DNA of 64,000 nt. Origin: Melieria omissa. Lineage: Eukaryota > Arthropoda > Insecta > Diptera > Ulidiidae. The stretch is from the NCBI GenBank assembly GCA_963971225.1, contig OZ020269.1, positions 88,764,783 through 88,828,782 on the forward strand, written 5' to 3'. The notes under the pieces are model-generated. The model had not been told where the DNA came from. It saw only the letters and a program-made list of their open reading frames with translations, and ran no database searches. The stretch's first letter is position 1; the number at the start of each line of letters is the position of its first letter. The translations under genes were made by a program, and so were the position numbers. This document shows, piece by piece, positions 21,770-34,027 of the stretch.

Positions 21770-23230
21770 AGTTGCTTGGAGTTGGAGAAGTTGTTTGGAA
21801 GGAGGGCGATATGAAAGCGGGGGGTGGTGGGAGGGAAGGAGGCAAGTGCAAAAAATGCGACGAGTATGGGACTAGGAGTGCTCTTTTAATTTCATAGATG
21901 AAATAAAAGAAGAACTTGGAAAGGAAGAGCAAAAGAAGATTGAGAATTAAAAAAAAAAAAACAAGTTAGAAAGGAAGAAAATAAAAGAATAACAGTATTA
22001 AAATTATGTTGAAAGAAATATGAATTATGTTAGTGTGTGCTGAGATGTGAAACAATAAAAAACGTAAACAAAGAAGAGGAGAAAAGAAAAGTCGAGTCGA
22101 GTCAAATTGAGAAGACAGTCAGCTAATGTTGACAGAATCACAAAGAGGAGAAAAAGATAAGAAAGATAAAAGGGATACAAAATGTGCTGAAAAGCGTGTT
22201 AGAAAAGCGAGAAAAACGTTAAGTAAGATAAAGGGATACAATGAAAACAAATGGCAAAAAGAGCACATGAGAAGAAAAGTAATGATTTGACAGGTGCAAA
22301 CAGAAGTGAAAGGAAAGAAAAGAGATACATTTGCAGGTGTCAAAGTAGATTAAAAGGATGAAAATGATATATTTTTATAAATGAGAAGAAAAGTAATGAA
22401 TTCACAGGACAGAAGTAACAAGGAAAAGATGAGAGAAAATTCGGCGAAAATGAAAGGAAGAAAACGATGTAATAAAATCAAAGAAATGAGAGAATGTGTC
22501 ACCTAAGGGAACAAGGAACTAGAAAAAAAAATAAATAAGTAAAAACAGCAAAAAGAGGAAGTAAACATTATTTGCTTCCTGATGCGTAAATGTGTTGAGA
22601 AACAAAGAAAATAGAAGAGATGAGCAGTGCAGAAACTAATTTCTAAAACAAAAGCGTAGTTAACACCTGTAAACCCGAAAATAAAGTGTAAGTAGAGAAG
22701 ACAAATTAAGTGTAGCGAAAAAATTGAAATAAATAAGGAAGAGATGCCATAAAAGAGGTTTGCGAAGATAGAGAGAAGAACAAAGAAGCATATATATATG
22801 TAAGTATACGAAAAAGAAAGAGAGGGAAGACATAATTGATGGTATGTGGGGAAGAAGAAAGCATGGAAGAGGCAAAAAACAATAATATTAGAAGAAAAAA
22901 GAGAAACGAGAAAGGAAGGAGAAAAGCCTTGTGGAAACGAATGCATATTCTACTATAAGAAGTTTATAAACTAATGGAAAACATATAATTTGGAAAAATT
23001 AAATTAAATTAAACTGAAATAAATTGAGCAGAGAACTTAAGATACAATATTATCTAGAAAATGAAGTAAAAAGTTAGATAGTTTGGGAAAATAAGGAATA
23101 AATCAAACTGAAGACAACAGAGCAGAAAAGAAAAGATAAATATTATGTATACAATATTATTTTATAAAAAGAAGATATTATCTTATAAAAATAAAATATT
23201 ATCTGGTAAATGAAGGAAAATGTTAGGTTA
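21770..23230 (+). other. Long purine-rich (A+G) stretch
   Basis: For about 1.4 kb the plus strand is dominated by A and G, with GAAAGAAA, AGAAGAAA and GGAAGGA words and few pyrimidine runs. Minus-strand frames rich in Phe, Leu and Ser (for example 22503-22946) follow from this bias and are not called as genes. Confidence 0.7.
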
Positions 23231-23459
23231 GTAAAGCTTGAAAGCGGACCTTCAATGCAACATGCTCAGACCATGGAAATACTTTTTCTCATTACATGTG
23301 AAATGTGATTTTAGAAAAACAAGCATATCTCGTATACAAAACAATTTCAGAAACAAGCTATTTCTAAAAAAAATCAGGCAAAACAAAACAAAAAAAAGCA
23401 AAAAAAAATATAAAAATTTTTACAAAAATGGTAAATGTCGCTATCACTTAAATTTATAG

Positions 23460-24800
23460 TTTTCAGTGAAAATTTCATGCCGGGCAATTTTTCCCCTTCA
23501 GTACACTGTCCCACACAGTTGGGACACATGGCCCAAAAATTTCACAGAGACGACACGAAACCGTACTCAGTCCAATAAACAGCAACAAATAGAACAAAAA
23601 ACAAACAATTATAATAAATTCTGGCAATTCTGCATTAGGAGTGCGTTCGCTCTTCTTCTTCCTCTGTCTCCGCTTCGCCCTCTCTGCTTTCCGCCCTATG
23701 GGCACTTTGCACTCTTCGCGGCAGCAACTTTGCTCGCTGCTAATGTCATTTGCAGTTTATGAAGCATTACGAAAAATGTGCGTGTGCGGGACGGCGAAGC
23801 AAGAGGGCGGCGACCGAAATGAAATGAAATTATGCGTCGCGCAATTATGCCCGAAAAAAACAGCAACAACAAAGACAACTCGGTGGAAAATGCAACGCGA
23901 CGCGGCTTTTGCGCTGCGTGCGAACTTCCGGCATTGTGTCGACGCTCATTGTCGGGCCGGTCTAACTAAAATGACAGCAAAAGCAACAACAACAACACTA
24001 ACCGAATGCACAAAACTAGAGCATTTTTTCGGCGCTTTTTTGTTGTTGTTTTTGTCAATGAACTCATTCACTTTTTTCGGGGAATATTTTCTAGAATTTT
24101 TTCGCTCTACCCTCGGTTGGATTTGTGAATAGTTGTGCTCATTTTGTTGTTGCTGTTTGTTACTGTTGTTGGTTTTTTGCATTTGGCTGTTGCACATGAG
24201 CGCGCGAGCGTTTGACATTTGCCGCCCCCCACCACCACCGCTGCGCTGCGCCGTCCATAAAATGCGAATGACGTGGCGCGTTGGTCGAATGCCTAAAATT
24301 TTTTTTTTATTTCGTATATTTTTTATATTTTGAAGAAGAAGAAGCAGAATCGCAGCAAAACAGCGAATGAACCAACAAAAGGCAGAGCATTTTGTGAAAA
24401 ATATGCACACGCATTAAAATGCCGAATGGGCCGACATGGTGCGGCGCAGCGGCGAGTCGCGTGCGGGTGCGTAGTTACTGATGGAGTGGAGCGGAGTGGA
24501 GTGGAGCGGCGTGAAGTGGAGTGGCCGGAGAGCCAAATTAGACGCGTCACTCGGCCTGCGAAGTGCATTGAAGCAACGCCCTGGCTTTTCGGCAACGTTG
24601 CTAGCTTTATTGCTGCCAATGTTGTTGTTGTTGTGGTTGTTGTCGTTGCTGGTTTTTGTGGCACAACCGCGTGGGTTGCGTTTAGCGCGAACTTCCTGTT
24701 TGTGAAAAAAATTTAGGCATACAAAATTTTTGAATACACTTCACGCTGTCAGCGCACATTTCGGGAAAATGTGCGCAGCAATTTTTCCCCCTTCGAAGTT
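23460..24800. other. Unique-looking island
   Basis: GC-richer segment with CAACAACAA and TTGTTGTTG tracts and a second GGAGT cluster at 24481-24526. A (GAA)n run is at 24333-24350. No exon was recognised. Confidence 0.4.
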
Positions 24801-25380
24801 TTCGTTGATGATTTTATTTATACATAGAGACACATACTAACATACTTACGCATTGTGCAGAGGGGAATGCACTTTGGTGGTTTTGAAAAACTATCGACTC
24901 TATTCGCATTGCACATGTGGTAAAGTTTTGGCAAAAGTTCATTGCCTTCTAGCAGAAGTTTTCAGCGCTTAGGTCGGGTTTAGCTTAACACTGGAACACT
25001 GTTATTAGTTGATTTGACTAACATTGTGAACATCTTTTGATGCAATTGCAGAATAAATTTAGTATGTATTTGGAGATTAAGGAAAGCGACAAGTTTTGGA
25101 AGTACATACTTATGTAGATATGAAGAAATAGAGTAAGTGGGAAGAAATAAAATATTGCAAGTACTTTAAAGTTACAGCATCGTCTGTAATCATTTCATCG
25201 ATAATTTGATGATTTTGGAAAATCTTTACGTAACGTATTGAAAGGAAATATGTACGTGATTATGTAATACACTCTTAAAAATGATTGAAACTCATTGAAC
25301 AGAGAAATCAGTTATCAAATTAATCCTTTTAGATTGGGAGTGATACAAATAAGTTTTTAGGAATTTTTTTTTATTTTGAA
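24801..25380. other. AT-rich spacer
   Basis: Nothing recognised. Confidence 0.4.
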
Positions 25381-25384
25381 GCTT

Positions 25385-25645
25385 TATTCAGAGAAATTCA
25401 GATTCCATGCCTCGTAAGTCGATCCATGAAACGAACCACCTTTCGCTTCTAAATAAGAAGTGATGTGCTTTTCAGGCCATGAGTCATCGACGGAAACAGC
25501 TGACAGTCGGAAGAAGCAATGTCTCTTAAATAACTACGTCAGGTGGGAAGAATATCGCATTGAATTGCCTTCAAAGTTTCTTGGACTACTTTTGCAACAT
25601 GTGGCCGAGCGTTGTTGCCAACTTTTAACTCAATTTAAATTTAAA
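25385..25645 (-). pseudogene. Mariner transposase fragment, second lineage
   Basis: The minus strand reads NNARPHVAKVVQETLKAI, then a broken ILPH segment and, after a frameshift, DDSWPEKHITSYLEA. This matches the layout of a mariner transposase around the second and third catalytic aspartates (D-N-ARPHVA...LPH...F....L....F.SYEE). It has stops and a frameshift and is about 260 bp long. It differs from the 14330 copy, so it is a separate subfamily. Confidence 0.6.
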
Positions 25646-25679
25646 CATAAAAGCAAAAATACACAAAAATTTTAAATGT

Positions 25680-26050
25680 TTCATATTTTATTGTAAAGGA
25701 AATTCCACAGGCTTGAATATGGTAAAAAATTTATAATAACTATCATATATAATCTATAGTAATTATTATTATAATTTGAGAAAAAAATCCGTTTTGAAAA
25801 ATTTTATACAAAAAAAGATTTTACGCTTAAAATTTCTTATTAGAACATATCACGCATCTAATATTGTACATCAATAGAACGGTATGAAAAAGGTCTTTCA
25901 TTTGATACCCATATCGTGTAAATCGATTGAGAATTGATTGAGTTATTTTGATACCAACTTTGAAGTTTTCGGGCCTTTTGGGGACGTTTCCCAGGAAAAA
26001 TTTTGAGTTCATTAATTTTCCAAAAAGAAGGTCCATGTAGAGCAATTTTG
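25680..26050 (-). repeat. Unidentified AT-rich repeat-like DNA
   Basis: Contains a GGTCTTTCATTTGATACCCATAT-like block, a style of sequence common in insect transposons. I could not assign it. Confidence 0.25.
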
Positions 26051-26089
26051 GTTTTTTTTTAATGAGGGTTCGCTATACTGCAGTTGTTC

Positions 26090-26205
26090 ACTTCACTTTT
26101 CAATTTTCAAGGCTTCAGTGCGACTAATGATGTCAAATGTATCACCATCAAAATCTCCTAAACATTCTCCTAAACAATATTTCTCCCTAAAATTCTCCCC
26201 CGAAC
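26090..26205 (-). mobile_element. CAGTGTTGCCAGAT family, copy 4 (fragment)
   Basis: The reverse complement matches 285-395 closely: the AGGAGAATTTTAG...TTTAGGAGAA block, then CATTTGRCATCATTAG and CACTGAAGCCTTGAA. Neither terminus is present. Confidence 0.65.
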
Positions 26206-26560
26206 ACCCCGTGGTCCATTGTATTCCCACAAGTGTTGTCCTTTAAGATTAATAAATACTGGTCCACTATATTTACACCTAGAAGAGTTATTGTATATCC
26301 AGACTCTTATCTTTTTGTGTCTGATAAAATATCTAAATATTCCTACAAACTTCAGATATTATCAGAAGTTTTCTGTTCTATTAAAGCCTTTCTTCGGCAA
26401 TCTCTATGCAAAATAAGAAACCTCTATGCTTAGCTCAAGTTTGGGTTCATTAATCTTTGTTCTTCCAAAATGTATGGTTTCATAACATTTTAGATCCTCC
26501 CAATAATTACAAAGTTTATCGGTAAAAATCGTTTGCCTCTTTTACTTTTCGATACTATCA
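26206..26560. other. AT-rich spacer
   Basis: Nothing recognised. Confidence 0.4.
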
Positions 26561-26688
26561 ATTAAATTTAATAAAAGTCTTGATTCTTCTGTTTTGAAAA
26601 CACATTGATCTGACGCACTGGCGTTAAAGTCCTGGTTAGAGAAAGAAAGGCTGACAAATTTGAACGCCAATTTGAATCCAAACCCAAT

Positions 26689-26802
26689 GGTAATTTCGAG
26701 AAGAGCTGTAAGATTGTAAAGAAATTTCTTAGATCCAAATCCATCGGTAATTTCAAGAAGAGCTGTTGGGACTGTAAAGAGATTTCTTGGTTGGTTAAAT
26801 CC
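26689..26802 (+). repeat. 57-bp tandem duplication
   Basis: GGTAATTTCGAGAAGAGCTG at 26689 and GGTAATTTCAAGAAGAGCTG at 26746 begin two adjacent units of 57 bp with good similarity to the end. Confidence 0.75.
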
Positions 26803-26815
26803 AACACGACGGCCT

Positions 26816-27240
26816 TCAATGCATTCCGTTTAATCCGCTTATCCATACCGGGTCTGTACCACGGAATATGAGACTTCTCAAAAAAAAAACCACAACTATT
26901 TTTTTCTTTGTGAATTCTATGTGAATAATGCCTTCCGAATCGTAGAAACAAATCAACATTGACTTAACTTTTGACTTCTCAAAACGACCTTTTTTTCGGT
27001 ACCACATCGTCTCAGTGCTTCCATTCGGCACTTGGCCGCTTGGTTTCAGGATCATATGGAAAACACCACGTCTCTTCACCAGTAACAATCGAATATTTGA
27101 AGTTTGGAACCTTTCGAAGATGTAAATGGTCGGTCCATTTCCATGTATCGCAATGACGATTTCGGTTCATTTTTATGAATTCACTCACTTTCTCAATGCT
27201 TGTTTGAGTAACCACAGTATTGGAAGGTTTTGGATCTTCG
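26816..27240 (-). pseudogene. Mariner transposase central region, first catalytic Asp lost
   Basis: The minus strand reads CDTWKWTDHLHLRKVPNF, YSIVTGEETW, YDPETKRPSAEWKH and, after a stop and frameshift, KSKVKSMLICFYDSEGIIHIEF. In mariner the first catalytic aspartate is in VTGDETW. Here it is glutamate (VTGEETW). The rest of the DDE domain is missing or scrambled below 26860. A dead copy. Confidence 0.75.
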
Positions 27241-27725
27241 TAGTCCTATATGTCTTCACGACTTCACGCTTAAACCAATCATGTACTCTGGCACGAGATA
27301 ATTAATCATCACCATACACTTGTTTCTTCAAAACATAATAATGGCTCTTTGTTCGAAGCTCATTTTTCGACCGATGCTATAAACAGACTGCCACTTTTTG
27401 CGCTAAAACTTGGATTGTGCTGAACCAAATGTCATGAAATTTTGACAACATGTCAGTGAAGGATGGGCCTTTCAAATGTGTGTACCAGCAACAAATTACT
27501 TCTATTTATTTATTTATTTATTTTGTTCAAACTGTTATTGCACAATGTAAACCCTTAAAACTAAACAAAAGAAAGAAATAAAAGCATAAAAACAAAAGTT
27601 GGTGGGAAAAAGATAAAGAAGTTAAAGGGAGGAGAAGAAATGAAAAAGGAAAGGGTACTTAGATGTTTAGCTTACACGTCAGAAAACTTAGTCAAGCTCG
27701 CTAAAAGGATTCAGAAAAATTGTGT
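27241..27725. other. Spacer
   Basis: No gene recognised. An ATTTATTTATTTATTT run lies at 27503-27522. Confidence 0.4.
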
Positions 27726-27960
27726 GTTTCGTCAAAAAAATATTTTTTTATTACCTAATGAATATATATTTTGTCTCCTTCAAAGTAATCTCCACCAGAT
27801 ATTATAGACCTGTGTCAACGTTTTTATCAAACCTTGAAGCACTTAAAAAAATATTTTTTGTGATCTTCTTCAGCTCCTCCTTCGATGCCATCTTTATCTC
27901 CTCAATCGTAGCGTAGCAAATTCTATCGCAATGAGGAAATAATACGAAAAGTGTTTTAAT
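27726..27960 (-). pseudogene. Mariner transposase C-terminus, third lineage
   Basis: The minus strand, in one frame with stops, reads KRWHRSIISGGDYFEGDKIYIH, the usual mariner C-terminal ending, preceded by fragments of the EEIK..S.EELKKI segment. Its orientation and order show that it is not part of the 26816-27240 copy. Confidence 0.65.
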
Positions 27961-28169
27961 TTTTCTGGACAATATTTTCACTTGAAATTAGATCCAAAGG
28001 CGATATTTATAATGCAAAGAAAATTCAAGAACACATCTTTTTGCCAAATATGCTGCGAAAAAGAAGAAGAATCATTCGGAATGGCTGATTGGGGAGCCAA
28101 CGCCAACCATGCAATTCGGTACCATAGACCAAAGACTCGGAAATCAAAGAGCAAACACTCCAAATAGAA

Positions 28170-30800
28170 CTTGTTTTGCATTCCATTTTTATATGTTTTT
28201 AAGAATATTCTCGAGAGAGAGCAAGCGAGCAAACGAGCGAGAGAGCAGCTGCGGTGAAAGCGTCCACTCGCCGGCCGATGGTGCGGAGAATGCAGTAATG
28301 CTATGCAATTTGTGGTGGCAGCACCACACCGCCGCGAACGCAGTGACGGTACAACAACAAAATACATACAACAACTGTTCTATCGCGCATCGTCAAACTG
28401 TTATACACGGCAAGCGTGCGCCATATTGGCGATTGCAGTTTCCCCAACTGGCGACGCATGATGCAACACTGCCGTGCGCTCGCTCTCTCTCTCTCTCTGG
28501 GCTGTGTTGTTGTGCATTTTTGGGCGATTTTTGCTGTTGTCGCTGTTTTGTTGTTTGTATGGTTGTGCTCCACTATAGCGAATACGACAATATGGCGCCA
28601 CTTGTGGGGACTGCAAACTATGCCTCCCTTTCTCTCTCCGACGCGGTCTCTCTCACGCTCAGCAGTGCGATCACGTTGTGCAGCGCTGATCGTACAGCTG
28701 CAGCACTTGTGGGCCAGTGGGGGAACAGGTGACGCCGGTGGAGGCGACTGTATGCAGTGCAAATGTGTGCGTGTGTGTGTGGACATTAGTGTTATTGTTG
28801 TTGCTGGCGTTTAGTTGGCAGTTGTTGGCGGACATGTTGCATTTTCGAAAAAGTTGCTCAGTCAAGTGGGGCCACGACAACGATCGCACCAACACACACA
28901 CACACACACACTCACTCACACACAGACACATTCATGTGACTCTGCATTGGAGTGTTGGGGCTCAGCGAAGGATGCGGCCGAGGGGGGAGCAGCTGGCTGT
29001 GTGTGTTTGCTGAAATTTTCGAATTTGTACGGGGCGCCATTTTTGTATTTCGTGGCTGCTGTTGTTGCCATTATCTTTATTGCCACTGTTTTTGTTGTTG
29101 TTGTTATTGTTTTTGTTATTGCTGCAGTGACTTTCTGCTGCGGCTTCTTGCGTTGTTGTTGTTGTTTTTGTATGCCTACAAAGTGCAATGAACTTTTTAA
29201 CGAAGTCGAATTTTTGTTATTTTCGTGCGAGGTTTTCGCTCAAGTTTTGTTTTGTTGCTTTTGTTTGGTTCAAATTGAAAATAAAATTTTTATTATTTGG
29301 TGCGTAGTCTCGTAGTGTTGTTGTTGTTATGTGTATGTATTGTTTTTGTAATTGTTATTATTGGCCATTGTTGGTGTTGTAGTTGGTGCTTGCGCTCTTC
29401 GTTTTTTTTGAGGCAAAGCATTTTGTGTGGCTTTTTGGTTTAGTTGCTGTTTGTGTGACTGTTGTTGTTGTTGTTGTTACAGTTGCGATAAGTGTAAATT
29501 TTGATTGTGCAGTTTGTGTTGGCGGCTGCAGTTGCGCTTTTCTCTCGCTCCCTTCAACACTTTCTCACTCGCTCTGTCTCATTGCGAGTGCTCAATGAAT
29601 TGCCGAACGGACTGACGGGCACATAGGCGGCACAATGTGGACGGACACATTTGTTGACTTATCAACTATCGGTCGCGTACGTTGACGTTGTCGATTGAGT
29701 GAGGCGGCCCATGTGGCGAAATGTGTTTTTCATCCAACTTTGCTTTTTTATTTGCTGCATTCACTGTCTTTCGCTATTTTTTCACTTTTTCCTTATTAGT
29801 TGTTTGATTGTTTTTGAGGTTATGCGACCACAGCTGCCGTTGCAGGCGATTGCAGCTACCTTTGCATAAAGTACAGTGGGGCAAAAAGCATACCAAAGCA
29901 TTTTTTGAAAAAAGTATTCCTAGAAAACCATACCAAAAAATTTCCACCAAATTCAAATCTGCGCTACAAACTGTTTTTATTAACAACAACTTCAACACCG
30001 TTAAGAAAATGCGCGCCATTGCGAGTTGGCAATCGCTGCACGTACGCATGCGGTCGCCTGCAAAATGTGTTGGCAACACGTTTTTCTCCTTCTTCTTTTG
30101 CCTCTGCTGCTTCTGGCGCTGCGGGCACTTTTGCAAGCCATTCGCTTTGGATTTTGTGGCATTTATCTTTCTCACCTTCATCGGACAATTGTTGTTGGCT
30201 GCTTCAAGTTGTTCACCTTAACGGGGCCCTTTAGTTTCACATCTAATTAAAATGCAAAAAACAAGCAACTACAAAAACAACAACAACCATAATGCACCGC
30301 CTGCTCTTTGATCAAATTGACTGCAAATGCGAAAATTGTTGCTCACCTCCGCAGCAACAACAATTCTCTGTTGTTCACTGTTGGCAGCGCCACACTTCGC
30401 TTCACCACATTGCACGCCCCCCGCATTGTCACATCCCCTTCAACCACCACCCTCCACTCATGTCGTTTGCATTCGATTCAGACTCGTTGGTTTTCAAATC
30501 CATTTTCGGTATTTTTCTTATTAATTTTTTTTTTGTTTTGCATACTGAACTCCACATTTTCCAAGGCAATTTGACGTTTTTTTAACTTGTTTGTGTTGAA
30601 TTTTTTCTGCTGCTGCCGCCAGCGCCATTTGTTGTTAGTGCGTTGAATTTGTCGATACAGCCTCATTAATAAAGTGGAGTGTGAAAAAATAGCCAACAAC
30701 AATAACAATAACAACAAATGATTTTGATTGTTGTTGTTGTCGATATAACGCTGACCTTTGGTAGTGATTTTCAGTTGATGGCCGCACGCGGTCGAGTCAT
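28170..30800. other. Unique-looking island with TTG tracts, CA and CT runs
   Basis: The longest GC-richer island. It has CT runs (28479-28499), a CA run (28890-28925) and TTGTTGTTG arrays (29050-29500). Open frames of up to 207 codons overlap on both strands and follow the repeats. No exon was recognised. Confidence 0.4.
28205..28740. promoter_or_regulatory. GAGA/Pho-type cluster (candidate promoter or Polycomb response element)
   Basis: GAGAG/CTCTC tracts at 28211-28245, 28479-28499 and 28628-28655, plus GCCAT cores at 28420-28424 and (inverted) 28592-28596, within about 540 bp. GAGA factor and Pleiohomeotic bind such sites in fly promoters and PREs. The grouping is seen; the function is inferred. 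Confidence 0.3.
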
Positions 30801-31639
30801 TTATTCAATATTTCAATTGTCGTTTACGGAAAGAGGTCAATGAAATCTGCGTTTAAGTTGTCAGACTGTGTTTTTAGTTGTATTATTTTTTTGGTTTCTT
30901 TGTTTTTAGAAAGGGCTTGCGATTTTGTATGAAAAAAACTCTTTTAAAGAGAGCTTAAAAGAAGTATTAAGCTTCTGAAGAGCCTAAATACTGTTAAATC
31001 CTGTTTGAAAGGATCTACAACTTATTAACCTTTAGAATTAATTTTTAACTGGCTTTGTTATCGACTTTTTGGAGATCCTTTTTGGTTTGGGTTTTTAATA
31101 CAAAAAACTAGTTTCAGGGTCAACAGAACAAGTCGAAGGATACCAGTGTCCTTACAGTAGCGAGTGAGTTAAAGCACAAAAGGCTTATTCATTTTGTGAT
31201 ACTCAATATTAAACTTTGCAGTAGAACTGGATCCATAGTACATTTACTACTAGATTTCTTATTATTGCCTCCGAATATTCTTGTTGATCAATAGATCATC
31301 CTTACGTATAGAACAATAAATGAGTTCTACCAACATTTAATTAGAAATCTTTAATATTTAGCCAATGATTTTATTACAAAGATTGATTTTTTTTGGGCTT
31401 CAAAAGAAGGTTTCCCACTGTGACGAGAAAGGAGAAAGTTGAGGAGTTTTGTCACGGACCCGGACGAAAGTTTGAATTTTATTATTGTTTTATTGTTCTG
31501 GTTCACTCCTCTCGAGAGCATAGGGCCTCAACAAGACATTGACTTGTGTTGGTTACGTGAATCGATTGTGTTTTTCTCGTTTTTGTAAAATTTTGTGACT
31601 CTTTCATCTTTAATACACCGTGCGACAGTACTTTTGAGT
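30801..31639. other. AT-rich spacer
   Basis: Nothing recognised. Confidence 0.4.
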
Positions 31640-31757
31640 AATGTTCTTTCAAGATTTCATTTTGCCGCATACTATTCAAAACCATATTTTGTGCCAGCAA
31701 TTTTTGTGTTTGAGGGGATTTGAACCCCCAAAACCCTCCTGCGTGCGCCTATGGGTT
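31640..31757 (-). mobile_element. Fragment of the CAGTG-CGCACGCAG hAT-like family
   Basis: The reverse complement begins with CATAGGCGCACGCAGGAGGG, then GGGGGTTCAAATCCCC, CACAAAAATTGCTGGCACA and ATATGG, matching 17978 in the first half. Confidence 0.5.
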
Positions 31758-33181
31758 CTTTTAAATATGTATCCCTCGACATTCTTAAAGTTATTCAATG
31801 AATCCTTTGGAAAAAATGCTTTGGATTTCGGTCCGTAGTATAATATCTAAAAATTGTATTCTTCTTATTTTATTGGTTTAGAGTTAAAAAAATAAGTTCC
31901 CATCCATAAGCAAGAATTTTTTTAGTATAGAATACGCTTTTTTGTCTGTAAAATTAAATAGAAAAATACAATTTTGAGGTTAGGACTTTTAGGACAAAAA
32001 TATGTCAGAAAATAATATGTAGCATTATTTACTAACATATTTTTGTCCTGAAAGTTCCAAATAAATAATTTCGTCAAAAAGAGACAAGTTTCCTTTTTCA
32101 TTTGGTACTCACTCATTACATGTGTATGTTTTTACAATTTTAAAGTCCTTTTAAAAGGACATTGAATCAGAAAATGCTTGCGTTTCACGCCTATATAATC
32201 TTTTGGATGGGTCTCGACAAAAGTTGTTTTTTCCATTTATATTTTTATAGGTTATGGCCTTTCTAACGGTAAGTGAAGCTGTCCTTAAGCTGTCAACTTA
32301 ACACTTCACTACCTCAACTAACACTTATCGATCAACAGATCGTGAGTATCAAACAGTCTCCTCAACATTTGATGCTCATTTTAATCTCCATTATTTTTCT
32401 CTTAAAGCCTTCAAAATTTAAAAAAAGTTCTTCTTTTTTGCGATCTTTGAACTATCGATAGTCAGTAGATCATCATCACTAAAAATAATTAGCGACTAAT
32501 GCTTTATTGGCTCTTCCATACAAAAGATTAAGTTATGGGTCAGTAAGCAAAAGGATCTACTTGAGTTGACGAAGAATAGAATCATCAGTTGTGAGGGAAA
32601 CGACTTCGGTGAACCTATGGACAACTTCTTAATCCTTTTCGTGTAAAAAACGAAAAGGTATCCTAGTAAGTGGCCTCGTTCGGCAAATTCCCAATAGGGA
32701 ATGTTTTTAGCTATGCAGAAATCCAGCATATCTAACAAACACAAAAATATTTGTCTAAATTGTTTGACTTTCGAAAAAAATGGATCTTCCTTATTCTTTG
32801 TCATCTGCTTTATTCTGGATCTTCTACATTTTTCATTCTTTGTGTTCCAATCTAAAATCCTCACTATTTTTTACACTAAACATGCGTTTTGTTTACGCGA
32901 TACTTTGATCTATGATGGTTCAGTGCTCCTTTGTACTGCAAGGTGTGTTTTGAGGCTTCAAACTTCCCACAGATATTTGTTTGTTATAAAAACTGTGGGC
33001 AACAAATATGATATCAAATGTTATTGAGATTAAAAGTTTTGTACAGAACCTTCCAAAATTAAATCCTGTATGCGCCACCGTATTTTTTTTATTAAATATG
33101 TTTATTACTTTTGTTGTATTTGAGTCTCGCTTCCAGAATTTTGGACTATTGGAAATTGTCTTGATAGGACGAATCTATCTT
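31758..33181. other. AT-rich DNA without recognised genes
   Basis: No domain or repeat recognised. A perfect DRE-type TATCGATA occurs at 32453-32460 but is isolated. Confidence 0.4.
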
Positions 33182-33225
33182 CAGGAGTGAAAAAAATTAA
33201 AAAGTAAAATTTGAATTTGAGAATT

Positions 33226-33474
33226 TGATATTAAGTTAGAGTTCGGGGGTTCAGAGCTTCAGTCCTGGGGTGGGTAAATCATGCATATGAAGAGATGAGC
33301 GGTGCAATTATTTGCGATCAAGACTCAAACATCGAAGGTCCAACAAGGAATGCGTTATGATCATAAAAGAGAGGTCAAGTTATAAGTAAAAACCAATGAA
33401 GATATTAAAACAGGCTTCTAGGAGTTGAGATCAAAAGATCAACGATTATAAAACAAATGGTGAGTAATTGCAAA
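33226..33474 (+). repeat. Large inverted repeat, left arm
   Basis: About 249 bp matching the inverse of 33762-34027 at roughly 85% by eye. Shared blocks include CTAACTTAA at the outer end and TTGCAATTACTCACCATTTG at the inner end (right-arm orientation). The arm keeps an uninterrupted TTAA at its outer edge. Confidence 0.85.
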
Positions 33475-33761
33475 TTTATAGATGAAACCAGAAAACAGCA
33501 TAAAGCGAATGCGGTGACTTTAATTTTTGAATTGAATTTAAAATGTGGGACCAAATACCAACTTCAAAATTTTAACTAAAGAGATGAAAGAAGAAAAACG
33601 AATTTATTTTCAGGAGTGAAAAAATTTAAAAAGTAAAATTTGAACAATTAAATTTAAGCCAGAACACGACAGAAAACAGAACAGAACACGGAGTCGAAAT
33701 ATCAAAAATACTGGGAAATTTCTCACTGTGTATATTCGTTCTTTTGTTCTGAGAAGCTAAT

Positions 33762-34027
33762 TTTGCAATTACTCACCATTTGTTTTATAATCGTTGATCT
33801 TTTGATCTCAACCCCTAGAAGCATGTTTAAAATCTTCATTGGTGTTTACTTAATATTTTCATTGATTTTTACTTACAACTTGACCTCTCTTTGTTGATCA
33901 CTACGCTATGCTTACTGGACCTTCGATGTTTGACTCTTGATCTCAAATAATTGCGTCTCTCATCTCTTCCTATGCATTCTTTACACACCCCAGAACTGAA
34001 ATTCTGAACTCCCGAATTCTAACTTAA
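33762..34027 (-). repeat. Large inverted repeat, right arm
   Basis: Inverse partner of 33226-33474, with a spacer of about 287 bp. Transcribed together the two would form a long hairpin. The spacer repeats the 33180-33215 flank (CAGGAGTGAAAAAATTTAAA at 33612). The outer end is cut by a TTAA MITE. Confidence 0.85.

Noticed and set aside
22503..22946. 147-codon membrane-like frame on the minus strand
   Set aside because: Result of the purine-rich plus strand, which yields Phe/Leu/Ser strings. No start context or domain.
26816..27960. One continuous mariner element
   Set aside because: On the minus strand the C-terminal part (27726-27960) would precede the central part (26816-27240), so they are separate copies.
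28109..28732. 207-codon frame on the plus strand
   Set aside because: Spans CAA and CT repeats and overlaps a 161-codon frame on the other strand. No domain.
32453..32460. DRE-type promoter (TATCGATA)
   Set aside because: A single isolated motif with no other promoter elements or ORF.
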